Shown: positions 15,194-23,034 of the stretch, piece by piece
Layout of the letters: each line of letters starts with the position of its first letter
Position numbering within the stretch: the stretch's first letter is position 1
Assembly (NCBI RefSeq): GCF_035510375.1
Contig: NZ_DATKHG010000032.1
Direction: 5' to 3' (one strand)
DNA from: Paenibacillus_I sp035510375
GTDB lineage: Bacteria; Bacillota; Bacilli; Paenibacillales; Paenibacillaceae
Length of the DNA: 64,000 nt
Translations under genes and position numbers: made by a program
Notes under the pieces: model-generated
Seen by the model: the letters and a program-made list of their open reading frames with translations, nothing else
The model's database searches: none
What the model was told of the DNA's origin: nothing

Positions 15194-16672
15194 CTATAAG
15201 ATGATCGCGATCAGCCCGCCGGAACCTTCGTTGATGATGCGGCCGAGCGTCTCCTGCAGCTTGTAGCGGGCATTGTCGGGCATCATCGCAATCTTGCCCT
15301 GAATGCCTTCGCGCACGATCGAATGGAGCGAACGGCCGAAAATATCGGACTCCCATATCTTGATAGGGTCGTTCTCGAAATCCTGCATCAGGTACCGGAC
15401 GAGCTCCTCGCTTTGCTTCTCCGTGCCGATGATCGGCGCGAATTCGGATTCGACATCAACGCGGATCATATGGATCGACGGCGCCGTCGCTTTCAGCCTG
15501 ACGCCGAAGCGGGAGCCTTGCCGGATGAGCTCCGGCTCGTCGAGGGCCATCTCGGACAGCGTCGGCGCCGCGATGCCGTAGCCGGCCGTTTTGACCATCT
15601 CGAGCGCCTCCGCGAAACGGTCGTACTCGCGCTTGGCGTGCGAGAACTCCTGCATCAGCTGCAGCAAATGGTCCTTGCCGCGAATCTCGGTGCCCACAAC
15701 CTCCATGAGAATCCGATCGTAAAGCTCATCCGGCGCGAACAGATCGATTTCCGCCACGCCTTGGCCCATATTCATGCCGCTCAGGCCGGCCCGTGCGATG
15801 AAATCGTATCCCATGAACTGCTCGACGACCCGGTCGACGTCCCGCAGCCGGCGAATATCCTGCACCGTGTCGCGCACCGAGTTCTCGTAGCTTCTGCGCA
15901 GCCAATGCTGCTCGTTGAGCACCATGACCCAGCTCGGCAGGTTGACGTTCACTTCATGCACGGGGAATTCGTACAGCACCTCGCGAAGGACGGACATGAC
16001 CTCGTCCTCCCCCATCGTCGCCACGCTCATGGTCATAACCGGTATATCGTATTTGGCCTGAAGCTCGCTGCGCAGCTGAAGCGCCTCTTCGCTGCGCGGA
16101 CGCGTCGAGTTGACGATCAGCACGAACGGCTTGCCGACTTCCTTCAGCTCGCCGATCACCCGTTCCTCGGCCACCACGTAAGAGCTCCGCGGAATTTCCG
16201 CAATCGAGCCGTCCGTCGTGACGACGATTCCGAGCGTCGAGTGCTCCTGAATCACTTTGCGGGTTCCGATCTCCGCCGCTTCCTGGAACGGAATCGGCTC
16301 CTCGAACCAGGGAGTGGAGATCATGCGCGGGCCGTTCTCGTCTTCATAGCCTTTGGCGCCCTCCACGGCGTAGCCGACGCAGTCGACAAGGCGCACATTC
16401 ACGTCAAGCCCTTCGGAGACGCGCACTTGCACGGCCTGGTTCGGCACGAATTTCGGTTCGGTCGTCATGATCGTTTTGCCGGCGGCGCTTTGCGGCAGCT
16501 CGTCGACGGCTCGTACGCGGTCGGATTCGCTCGTGATGTTGGGCAGGACGACCGTCTCCATGAACCGCTTGATAAAGGTCGATTTGCCCGTGCGGACCGC
16601 TCCGACTACGCCGAGGTAAATATCCCCGCCGGTCCGTTCGGCGATGTCCTTGAAAATGTCCACTTTTTCCAC
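15194..16672 (-). CDS. spoIVA: Stage IV sporulation protein A, spore coat morphogenetic ATPase
   Basis: SpoIVA is an ATPase that polymerises on the forespore surface and anchors the spore coat. The chosen GTG start at 16672, 9 nt after GGAGG, gives 492 residues, the size of B. subtilis SpoIVA. A Walker A motif, GAVRTGKST, lies near residue 24, and the family segments VDCVGYAVEGAKGYEDE and GTDGSIAEIPR-like TTDGSIAEIPR follow. A sigma-E-like promoter lies upstream, consistent with mother-cell expression. Confidence 0.97.
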   Translation of the reverse strand: MEKVDIFKDIAERTGGDIYLGVVGAVRTGKSTFIKRFMETVVLPNITSESDRVRAVDELPQSAAGKTIMTTEPKFVPNQAVQVRVSEGLDVNVRLVDCVGYAVEGAKGYEDENGPRMISTPWFEEPIPFQEAAEIGTRKVIQEHSTLGIVVTTDGSIAEIPRSSYVVAEERVIGELKEVGKPFVLIVNSTRPRSEEALQLRSELQAKYDIPVMTMSVATMGEDEVMSVLREVLYEFPVHEVNVNLPSWVMVLNEQHWLRRSYENSVRDTVQDIRRLRDVDRVVEQFMGYDFIARAGLSGMNMGQGVAEIDLFAPDELYDRILMEVVGTEIRGKDHLLQLMQEFSHAKREYDRFAEALEMVKTAGYGIAAPTLSEMALDEPELIRQGSRFGVRLKATAPSIHMIRVDVESEFAPIIGTEKQSEELVRYLMQDFENDPIKIWESDIFGRSLHSIVREGIQGKIAMMPDNARYKLQETLGRIINEGSGGLIAIIL

Positions 16673-16785
16673 TGAATATCCCCTCCAAACATATTTCCGC
16701 GAACTGAACGTCCGCACGAGGACCGGCCGACGCCTTGCCGGACTTCTACCAGTTGCAATCTAGTACAACCGTCTGGACTAGTAAC

Positions 16786-16815
16786 ATCATATGGCCGTCC
16801 CGTCCGATTTATGAC
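16786..16815 (-). promoter_or_regulatory. Sigma-E-like promoter of spoIVA
   Basis: On the minus strand GTCATAAA (16808-16815) and CATATGAT (16786-16793) are separated by 14 nt, close to the sigma-E consensus (KMATATT, 14-15 nt, CATACANT). It lies 114 nt before the spoIVA start. B. subtilis spoIVA is known to be sigma-E dependent. Confidence 0.5.
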
Positions 16816-16915
16816 CGGGCGCCGCACGAATCTTTCACGGCCCGCGGCTGCCCGCGCCCTCCATGAATGGATATATGACGGGAGCCGCCGCGCTAGAACA
16901 TCTCTCCTTCGAAAA

Positions 16916-16948
16916 ACAAAAACGCGCATCGCCCGAAAGCGAAACGCG
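16916..16948 (-). terminator. Intrinsic terminator after the YphF-like gene
   Basis: A 10-bp stem with one mismatch (CGCGTTTCGC with GCGATGCGCG) is followed by TTTTTG on the minus strand, 20 nt past the lipoprotein stop codon. Confidence 0.7.
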
Positions 16949-16967
16949 GTTGGACAGCGTGCGGTTG

Positions 16968-17708
16968 CTATGGCAGGGGAACGGGAAGCCGCGCTTCCGG
17001 ATCGCCGTTCACCAAGTAGTAGGCGGGCGACTTGACGGGCACGAAATCGGATTTCGCAACGAGCAGCCCTCGCAGGTCATAGTCCGGTCCGGGCAGCGTT
17101 CCGCCTTGCTGCTCGACCGCTTTGCGGACGTCGATGCCGTAATCGGCGAAAACGGTTCCGCCCTCGTGCACGATGACGTTCATGGGCTGCCTGCTGTAAA
17201 CGCTGCGTATGTCGAGCTTGACGCCTTTGAGCTTGTCGTAGTCAAGATAGCGGAAAGACGGATACGCTTGTTCGCCGACAGGAAGCCGGCCGCCGTTCGC
17301 CTTCTTATAAGCGTCGACGCGACGCTGCAAATCGTTGATTTGCTGATAGACGACCACGCTCATCAGCTTGACGGTCGGATCGCTCTCCTCGTTCTGGATC
17401 AGAAAGTAATAGCTGCCGCCTTTCTCGAACGCGGCCGCCGGAATTTCGCCGATATAATTCATTCGCCGCAGCTTGGGCAAGTCGACGATGAACTTCTCGT
17501 ATCTGGGCGTCGTTTCCTCGGCGTTCTTGATGGGCAGCAGGCCGTTATCCGCCTGAAACTGGTCGATCGCCTGCTGCAAATTCCGAATCGCCTCCTTCGG
17601 AGGCAGCTGATTTTGCGCCAGGCGGTCCTGCGGGTACAGGCAGCCCGGCAATGCCGCCGCCAGCGCCAGCGCAAGCAAAACTTTCACCGTTCCGTTCCGA
17701 TGCCCCAT
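16968..17708 (-). CDS. Lipoprotein, YphF-like
   Basis: The 246-residue protein starts with a signal peptide and a lipobox, LPGC at residues 20-23, so it should be lipid-anchored outside the membrane. The rest is soluble; a segment NLQQAIDQFQADNGLLPIKN resembles the N-terminal helix of pilin/general secretion pseudopilins, and a second similar helix (INDLQRRVDAYKKANGGRLPV) follows, suggesting an internal duplication. B. subtilis has the lipoprotein gene yphF next to spoIVA, so synteny supports this name. Function unknown. Confidence 0.75.
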   Translation of the reverse strand: MGHRNGTVKVLLALALAAALPGCLYPQDRLAQNQLPPKEAIRNLQQAIDQFQADNGLLPIKNAEETTPRYEKFIVDLPKLRRMNYIGEIPAAAFEKGGSYYFLIQNEESDPTVKLMSVVVYQQINDLQRRVDAYKKANGGRLPVGEQAYPSFRYLDYDKLKGVKLDIRSVYSRQPMNVIVHEGGTVFADYGIDVRKAVEQQGGTLPGPDYDLRGLLVAKSDFVPVKSPAYYLVNGDPEARLPVPLP

Positions 17709-17726
17709 GCGTTCTCCCCTCCAACG

Positions 17727-18071
17727 TTACCAAAGATCGTCTTCCTCCGCCTGCTTCGCCAGCAAACGCCGCACGGTCGATTTGAGCGGATTCTCGGGCA
17801 CTTCGACCGACGCGCTGCCGGTCACCTTCGCCTGGCAGGCGAGCCGCACGCCCTGCTCCGCCAATCCGGCGAGCTTACGTCGTTCCTGCTCGCCGCTCGC
17901 CGACAATCCGCCTTCGGACAGCTGCGTGACCTTGCACATCAGGCAGCCCATTTTACCGCCGCAGCGGGTTTTGATCGGGACGCCGGCGCGCCGCGCCGCT
18001 TCCAGCACGCTGGTGCCGTGCGGCACCGATACGGTTCTGCCTTCGGGCATAAATGTAATGACGCGCTTCAC
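17727..18071 (-). CDS. [2Fe-2S] ferredoxin, plant type (first of two)
   Basis: The 114-residue protein begins like a beta-grasp ferredoxin (VITFMPEGRTVSV). Four cysteines are placed as CGGKMGCLMC (residues 37-46) plus a late LACQ near 79, the usual C-x5-C-x2-C...C cluster pattern. A C-terminal basic tail (STVRRLLAKQAEEDD) could be a partner interface. The GTG start overlaps the upstream nucleotidyltransferase stop codon (GTGA). The redox partner is unknown. Confidence 0.85.
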   Translation of the reverse strand: MKRVITFMPEGRTVSVPHGTSVLEAARRAGVPIKTRCGGKMGCLMCKVTQLSEGGLSASGEQERRKLAGLAEQGVRLACQAKVTGSASVEVPENPLKSTVRRLLAKQAEEDDLW

Positions 18072-18688
18072 CGACCGTCCCCCTTTCGCGACCGCAAACG
18101 GGCGTGAACGTCCGCCGCCGCCTCGGCCGTCAGGCGGTTCGCGGCTTCAAGCCTGCGCAGCGCCGGCTCGTGCCGTTCGGGATTGGCCGCCATAGCGTCC
18201 GCCACGAGATCGAACCGGTCCGCGCGGCCGCGCAGCCGGTTGAACCAAAGCTCATGCGCAAGCGGAACGAGCGGCACACGGAGAGGCAAGCCTTCCGGCC
18301 CGGCCAGTTCCAGCCACTCCGCATCCTTCAGCAAGCCGTCCGACACCTTGACCTCATAGCGGCCCTCGCCCGCCGAAACGACAAAGCCGCCTACCAATTC
18401 GACCGCGACGCCCGCGATCTCATAGCGGCTTAACAGGGACTCATAGATGCCCGCAACGCTTCGCGCGGGCTTGTCCGCCGAATACGGCGAGAGCCGCTCA
18501 TGAATAAGCGCACAATCCCCCACATCGGCATACACGTCCAAATCGCGCGGCGGGCTCGGCAGCTCGAGGCCGCGCAGCATCAGGCCGGCACTGCCCCCCA
18601 CGACCCAATCCGCTCCCGAATCCGCCAGCCGGCCGGCCATCACGCCGAGCGCCCGTTCAATTGCATGGCTCTGCGCCATCGCATCCAC
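18068..18688 (-). CDS. Nucleotidyltransferase-fold protein
   Basis: The 206-residue protein has the minimal nucleotidyltransferase signature: VVGGSAGLML near 29 followed by PRDLDVYAD near 48, matching the hG[GS]...DhD metal-binding pattern. A second carboxylate is in AVELVGGF near 98. This places it with small MNT/aminoglycoside-nucleotidyltransferase-like or tRNA-NTase-like folds; the substrate is unknown. The start is GTG, 7-9 nt after AGGAAG. It lies between two ferredoxin genes and is translationally coupled to the downstream one. Confidence 0.7.
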   Translation of the reverse strand: MDAMAQSHAIERALGVMAGRLADSGADWVVGGSAGLMLRGLELPSPPRDLDVYADVGDCALIHERLSPYSADKPARSVAGIYESLLSRYEIAGVAVELVGGFVVSAGEGRYEVKVSDGLLKDAEWLELAGPEGLPLRVPLVPLAHELWFNRLRGRADRFDLVADAMAANPERHEPALRRLEAANRLTAEAAADVHARLRSRKGDGR

Positions 18689-18699
18689 TTCCGTTCTTC

Positions 18700-18996
18700 C
18701 TAGAAATAAAACCGGTTAACCGCGCGGATTCTGCCCGCTCCCGCTTTGACGACCGCCTGGCAGCCCAGCCGGTAGCCTTGTTCCAGTTCCTCGGGCTCTA
18801 GCCTGTCCCATTCGGCGTCCGTCACATCCTCAAGAAATGCCGCGCCCTCTTCGACGAGCGTGCGGCAGCGGGCACAGGTTCCCCGGGTGCACGAGAACCC
18901 CCAGTCGACGCCCGCCTTCATCGCCAAATCCAATATCGTAAAGCCCGATTCCGCCTCTACCTCCGCCGATTTCGTCCGGCCCTTCAGCAGCAGCAT
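18700..18996 (-). CDS. [2Fe-2S] ferredoxin, plant type (second of two)
   Basis: The 98-residue protein has the motif CTRGTCARC at residues 36-44 and a fourth cysteine in YRLGCQ near 79, which fits a [2Fe-2S] beta-grasp ferredoxin. It differs clearly in sequence from the ferredoxin at 17727-18071, so this is not a recent duplication. GGGGTGG precedes the ATG. It is followed after 11 nt by the nucleotidyltransferase gene, suggesting a common operon. Confidence 0.85.
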   Translation of the reverse strand: MLLLKGRTKSAEVEAESGFTILDLAMKAGVDWGFSCTRGTCARCRTLVEEGAAFLEDVTDAEWDRLEPEELEQGYRLGCQAVVKAGAGRIRAVNRFYF

Positions 18997-19032
18997 GCCG
19001 TTCCACCCCGCTATAGATTGTTGTTGCCCGGC

Positions 19033-19212
19033 TTACACGATCGAGATCAATCCGAAAATAAAACCGACGATCAGCAAACAGAAAGCCGCCAGCGACAGCA
19101 CAAACCGAAGAAAGCCCTTCGTCTTGGCTCTCGCAACCGTGATCAGCACGGCCGAAACGGCCATTAACCCGATGCCGACGAGCGACACCCACATTTTTGT
19201 CATTGCATCCAT
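19033..19212 (-). CDS. Small membrane protein, YphE/DUF2768-like
   Basis: The 59-residue protein consists of two hydrophobic helices (MWVSLVGIGLMAVSAVLI and FCLLIVGFIFGLISIV) joined by a basic loop ARAKTKGF. Size, topology and position between spoIVA/yphF and gpsA match B. subtilis YphE (DUF2768), a small protein of unknown function. The frame opens with GTG at 19233; ATG at 19212 was chosen, but ribosome-binding sites do not decide clearly. Confidence 0.7.
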   Translation of the reverse strand: MDAMTKMWVSLVGIGLMAVSAVLITVARAKTKGFLRFVLSLAAFCLLIVGFIFGLISIV

Positions 19213-19282
19213 TCCGAACACCAGCCCCGACACAAACTATGATCGTACTCCAAATAAAGACCGCCCTGCAACTATGTATCAA

Positions 19283-19312
19283 ATTATATCACGGCCGCGG
19301 CGTTCGCGACAA
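19283..19312 (-). promoter_or_regulatory. Sigma-A promoter of the YphE-ferredoxin-NTase operon
   Basis: TTGTCG (19307-19312), 18 nt, then TGA-TATAAT (19283-19291) on the minus strand, an extended -10 promoter. It overlaps the U run of the spoVIF terminator and lies 70 nt before the YphE-like gene. Confidence 0.65.
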
Positions 19313-19354
19313 AAGCCGGCCGGGCGCTGCGCGTCGGCATGCGGCCCGGCCGGC
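19311..19354 (-). terminator. Intrinsic terminator after spoVIF
   Basis: GCCGGCCGGGC and GCCCGGCCGGC form an 11-bp stem around a long loop, followed by TTTTG on the minus strand, 20 nt after the spoVIF stop codon. Confidence 0.75.
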
Positions 19355-19373
19355 TCCGAGCCTCCGGCGTTCG

Positions 19374-19649
19374 TCACTTCTTAAGCATCATCTTCACGAG
19401 CGACTCCAGGTTGGCAAGGTTCATTCCGCTCTTTTTGACCGCACCGACGATATCGCCCACCGTTTCTTCCGACACCGGCACGTTGGCCATCTTGGAAACC
19501 TGCTTAATCAGCTTGCGGAGCTCGGCTTCGCTCTGCATCGTATCCGAAGTCACGCCGCTCGCCAGCTTTTTGACCGCATTCTCGCTGATCGACTTTCCGG
19601 TTTTTTTGTTCACGGCGTTCAGAACGTCTTTGGAGATGTTTTTTTCCAC
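19374..19649 (-). CDS. spoVIF: Stage VI sporulation protein F family
   Basis: The 91-residue protein carries the SpoVIF family core: LRKLIKQVSKMANVPVSEETV near 50-70, preceded by a helical N-terminus. In B. subtilis SpoVIF acts in spore coat assembly under GerE. The GTG start at 19649 is 8 nt after GGGGGAGGG; the TTG six codons upstream lies inside the ribosome-binding site and is rejected. It is single and followed by a terminator. Confidence 0.8.
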   Translation of the reverse strand: MEKNISKDVLNAVNKKTGKSISENAVKKLASGVTSDTMQSEAELRKLIKQVSKMANVPVSEETVGDIVGAVKKSGMNLANLESLVKMMLKK

Positions 19650-19723
19650 TTCTTCTCCCTCCCCCAAGGTGTTGCTAGCATCTTATGAGAGGAGAAGCCG
19701 AATGGTGAATGCGCGGCCCCCGG

Positions 19724-20755
19724 TCAGGAATTCCAGGCCTTGGACACCTCTTCGCTTTCATGGGTGCGGCCCCTGCCCATCAAAGCCTCGACGGCGGCCT
19801 TGGGTTCCTTATGCTCGAACAGCACGGCATGCAATTGCTCGGTAATCGGCATTTGCACGTTGTAGGCTTTGGCGAGCTCGTGCGCGACGCGCGTCGTCCG
19901 AACCCCTTCCACAACCATTCCCATCCGCTGCAGCACCTCTTCGAGCGGGAGTCCCTCTGCCAGCATCGAGCCCGCCCGCCAATTGCGGCTGTGGCGGCTC
20001 GTGCAGGTGACGATCAGATCGCCGACGCCCGCCAGTCCGGCGAACGTCAGCACATTGGCGCCCATCGCGGAGCCGAGCCGGCCGATCTCTGCGAGCCCCC
20101 GTGTCAGCAGCGCCGCCTTCGCATTGTCGCCGAAGCCAAGCCCGTCCGACAGACCGGCGCCGAGCGCGATAATATTTTTGATCGCACCCGCCACCTCAAC
20201 CCCGATAACGTCGGGATTGGTATACACACGGAAGTACGCGTTAATAAAAAAATCCTGCGCCGCCTCGGCGGCCTCCTGGGAAGCGGACGCCACCACGACG
20301 GTGGTCGGGCATTTGCGGACGACCTCCTCCGCGTGGCTCGGACCGGACAGGACGACGACCGTCTCCTCATGGCCCTTGAGCTCTTCGGCCAGCACGGTGC
20401 TCATCCGCTTCATCGAATCCGTCTCGAAGCCTTTGGCGGCATGCACGCAAAGCGCGGCCGGCTTCAAATGCGGCGCGGCGGCGCGCGCAACTTCCCGCAT
20501 CGCGGACGAAGGGGCGGCGAACAGCACCAAATCCGCCTCCCGAACCGCTTCCCGGATCCCGGTCGTCGCCGTCAAGCCTGCCGGCAGCGTAATATCCGGC
20601 AGAAACCGCGCATTCGTCCGGCGCTCGTTGATCTGCGCGGCCTGCGCCGCGTTGCGCGTCCATATGCGCACATCGTGGCCGTTCTCGGCCAGCACGGCGG
20701 CAAGCGCCGTTCCCCAGCTTCCGGCAACCAGCACCGCGGCCCGTTTATTTATCAT
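19724..20755 (-). CDS. gpsA: NAD(P)-dependent glycerol-3-phosphate dehydrogenase
   Basis: GpsA makes sn-glycerol 3-phosphate from dihydroxyacetone phosphate for phospholipid synthesis. The 343-residue protein has SGPSHAEEV near 138, GAIKNIIALGAG near 190 and GVGDLIVTCTSRHSRNW near 245, all conserved. One oddity is the nucleotide-binding loop, which reads VLVAGSWGTAL instead of VLGAGSWGTAL: the first glycine of GxGxxG is valine (codon GTT). plsY, which uses the product, is adjacent. Confidence 0.95.
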   Translation of the reverse strand: MINKRAAVLVAGSWGTALAAVLAENGHDVRIWTRNAAQAAQINERRTNARFLPDITLPAGLTATTGIREAVREADLVLFAAPSSAMREVARAAAPHLKPAALCVHAAKGFETDSMKRMSTVLAEELKGHEETVVVLSGPSHAEEVVRKCPTTVVVASASQEAAEAAQDFFINAYFRVYTNPDVIGVEVAGAIKNIIALGAGLSDGLGFGDNAKAALLTRGLAEIGRLGSAMGANVLTFAGLAGVGDLIVTCTSRHSRNWRAGSMLAEGLPLEEVLQRMGMVVEGVRTTRVAHELAKAYNVQMPITEQLHAVLFEHKEPKAAVEALMGRGRTHESEEVSKAWNS

Positions 20756-20835
20756 GAGGCACCCCTTTCTAGTAAAGATTTTCTATCCTTGCGGGATCCC
20801 CGAAAAGTAATAGGAATACGCTGCAAAGCTTCGCT

Positions 20836-21444
20836 TCACTTTTTGGGGATTATTTTACCTGCAAGCTTGTTTTCTTTTCCCTGCGCCAGCTTGACGATGT
20901 TCGTCCGATGGCGCACGAAGGCATACAAACAGACGAGCAGGCTCGTCCAGAGCAGTTCTTCCGGCAGGCCCAGCAAAGCGACGAATACCGGCATCAGCGC
21001 GGCGAACACGAGAGAGCCGAGCGATACGTACCTCGTCAGGGCGATGACGGCGATCGCTGCGATCCCGGCGTACAGCGCCGGCCAGAAAGCCAATGTCGCC
21101 ATGACGCCGATCGTCGTGGCGATGCCTTTGCCGCCCTTGAAGCGGAACCAGATGGGCCAATTGTGGCCGGTTACCGCCGCCATGCCGGACAGGACGGTTA
21201 CCCACACATTGCCGTCTCCCAGCCGATTGCCGAGCCATACGGCTGCGACTCCCTTGGCCACGTCCAGCAGAAATACGCCGGCCGCCGGCCCTTTGCCGAG
21301 CACGCGCAGCGTATTGGTGGCGCCGGCATTGCCGCTCCCATGCTGCCGGATATCGATGCCTTTCACCCATTTCGCGATCAGGATGCTGAAAGACACCGAA
21401 CCGAGCAAATAACTGCAGACGACCGCGATGATTTGTTCCAACAA
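20836..21444 (-). CDS. plsY: Acyl-phosphate:glycerol-3-phosphate acyltransferase
   Basis: PlsY transfers the acyl group from acyl phosphate to glycerol 3-phosphate in the membrane, the first acylation in phospholipid synthesis. The 202-residue protein has several hydrophobic helices and the motifs SFSILIAKWVKG, HGSGNAGATNTLRVLG near 36 and FRFKGGKGIATTIG near 101. The start is TTG (then a second TTG) after GGGGAGAGG. It lies between gpsA and der. Confidence 0.95.
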   Translation of the reverse strand: MLEQIIAVVCSYLLGSVSFSILIAKWVKGIDIRQHGSGNAGATNTLRVLGKGPAAGVFLLDVAKGVAAVWLGNRLGDGNVWVTVLSGMAAVTGHNWPIWFRFKGGKGIATTIGVMATLAFWPALYAGIAAIAVIALTRYVSLGSLVFAALMPVFVALLGLPEELLWTSLLVCLYAFVRHRTNIVKLAQGKENKLAGKIIPKK

Positions 21445-21456
21445 GATGCCTCTCCC

Positions 21457-22779
21457 CTAATCCGCCTCAGACTTTCTGCGTGTTACGATCCGCACCGGCG
21501 TGCCCTCGAAATCGAAAGCCGCCCGGATTTTGTTCTCCAAATACCGCTGGTACGAGAAATGCATCAGCTCCGGATCGTTCACGAATATGACCATGGTCGG
21601 CGGCTTCACGGCCACCTGGGTGACGTAGTTGATCCGCAACCGCTTTCCTTTATCGGTCGGCGGCGGGTTGATCGCCACGGCGTCCGCCACCACATCGTTC
21701 AGCAAATGCGTCTGAATGCGCAGCGCGTGCTGCTCCGACACATGGTCGACGACCGGAAGCAGCTTCTGAAGCCGGGACTTCGTCTTTGCGGACAGAAATA
21801 CGATCGGCGCATAGGACATGAACAGAAAATGATCCCGGATATGCTGCTCGAAGTGCTGCATCGTTTTCTCGTCTTTCTCGACGGCGTCCCACTTGTTGAC
21901 CACGATAATGGAAGCCTTGCCCGCTTCGTGCGCGTAGCCCGCGATATGCTTGTCCTGCTCGATGATGCCTTCCTCGCCGTTAATGAGGATGAGCGCGACG
22001 TCCGCGCGCTCGATCGCCTTGAGCGAGCGCATCACGCTGTATTTCTCCGTCGTTTCGTACACCTTGCCCCGCTTGCGCATTCCGGCCGTATCGATCAGCA
22101 CGTATTTCTGGCCGTCCTTCTCGAACGGCGTGTCGATCGCGTCCCGCGTCGTGCCGGCCACGTCGCTGACGATGACCCGGTGTTCGCCGAGTATCGCGTT
22201 CACAAGCGACGATTTGCCAACGTTCGGACGTCCGATCAGCGCCACGCGAATGACGTCGTCGTCATATTCGATGTCCTCGAGCTCGGGAAGCTTTTCAACA
22301 ACCGCATCCAGCAGGTCGCCGATCCCCGTTCCATGCGCGCCCGAAATGGCGATCGGCTCGCCGAATCCGAGGCTGTAAAACTCATAAATGTCGTCCGTCC
22401 GCCTTTGGTTGTCCACCTTGTTCACCGCGACGACGACCGGCTTGCGGGAGCGGAACAGCATGTGCGCGACTTCGTCGTCGGCATGCGTCAGGCCCGCCGT
22501 CGCATCCACCATAAAAATAATGACGTCGGCTTCCTCGACCGCCAGCTCCGCCTGCATCCGGACCGATTTCATAATCTCGTCCTCGCCGTCGATCTCGATT
22601 CCGCCCGTATCGACGATGCTGAACGATTTGCCGCTCCATTCGCCCGGAGCGTATAGGCGGTCGCGCGTGACGCCCGGTTTGTCTTCCACAATGGCCAGCC
22701 GGTCGCCGATCACACGGTTAAAAATCGTGGACTTCCCCACATTCGGCCGCCCTACAATCGCGACTACGGGTCTTGCCAT
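21457..22779 (-). CDS. der: Ribosome-assembly GTPase Der (EngA)
   Basis: Der is an essential double GTPase for 50S subunit assembly. The 440-residue protein has two G domains, each with a P-loop (GRPNVGKST near 9, GRPNVGKSS near 183), DTGG/DTAG and NKVD/NKWD motifs, and a C-terminal KH-like domain. The start MARPVVAIVG at 22779 is 9 nt after AAGGAG. It is placed as in B. subtilis. Confidence 0.97.
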   Translation of the reverse strand: MARPVVAIVGRPNVGKSTIFNRVIGDRLAIVEDKPGVTRDRLYAPGEWSGKSFSIVDTGGIEIDGEDEIMKSVRMQAELAVEEADVIIFMVDATAGLTHADDEVAHMLFRSRKPVVVAVNKVDNQRRTDDIYEFYSLGFGEPIAISGAHGTGIGDLLDAVVEKLPELEDIEYDDDVIRVALIGRPNVGKSSLVNAILGEHRVIVSDVAGTTRDAIDTPFEKDGQKYVLIDTAGMRKRGKVYETTEKYSVMRSLKAIERADVALILINGEEGIIEQDKHIAGYAHEAGKASIIVVNKWDAVEKDEKTMQHFEQHIRDHFLFMSYAPIVFLSAKTKSRLQKLLPVVDHVSEQHALRIQTHLLNDVVADAVAINPPPTDKGKRLRINYVTQVAVKPPTMVIFVNDPELMHFSYQRYLENKIRAAFDFEGTPVRIVTRRKSEAD

Positions 22780-22848
22780 CCCTTCCAACTCCTTCTGAAA
22801 TTCTCACGATTACCATCATAGCAAAAAAAAACGGCCTTGGCTAACATT

Positions 22849-23034
22849 TCATTTTGCGCCGTGATCGACCAGAATGAAAGTTCCGTTCTTCAAATCATGG
22901 ACGCTCGCGTCCAATATTTTTTCCAGCAAAAAAGCGGTATTTTCGGCATTCGCGGAGCTGTCTTCGACAAAAATGGGGGCCCCGCCGCCGACACTTTCCC
23001 GGTTTATCGTCACGACTGCGGCTATTTTACCCAT
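22849..23034 (-). CDS. Small partner ('capping complex subunit') of the YIEGIA protein
   Basis: The 61-residue protein starts MGKIAAVVTINRES and has GGGAPIFVEDSSA and a polar helix EKILDASVHDL. Its start lies inside the end of the YIEGIA gene (8-nt overlap), as usual for the small subunit annotated in databases as the capping partner of YIEGIA. No membrane segment is evident. Function unknown; the pairing is recalled from family annotation rather than shown here. Confidence 0.65.
   Translation of the reverse strand: MGKIAAVVTINRESVGGGAPIFVEDSSANAENTAFLLEKILDASVHDLKNGTFILVDHGAK

Noticed and set aside
19709..22656. Plus-strand frames of 567 and 582 codons opposite gpsA, plsY and der
   Set aside because: Antisense shadows with compositions rich in R, H and Q and no recognisable domain.
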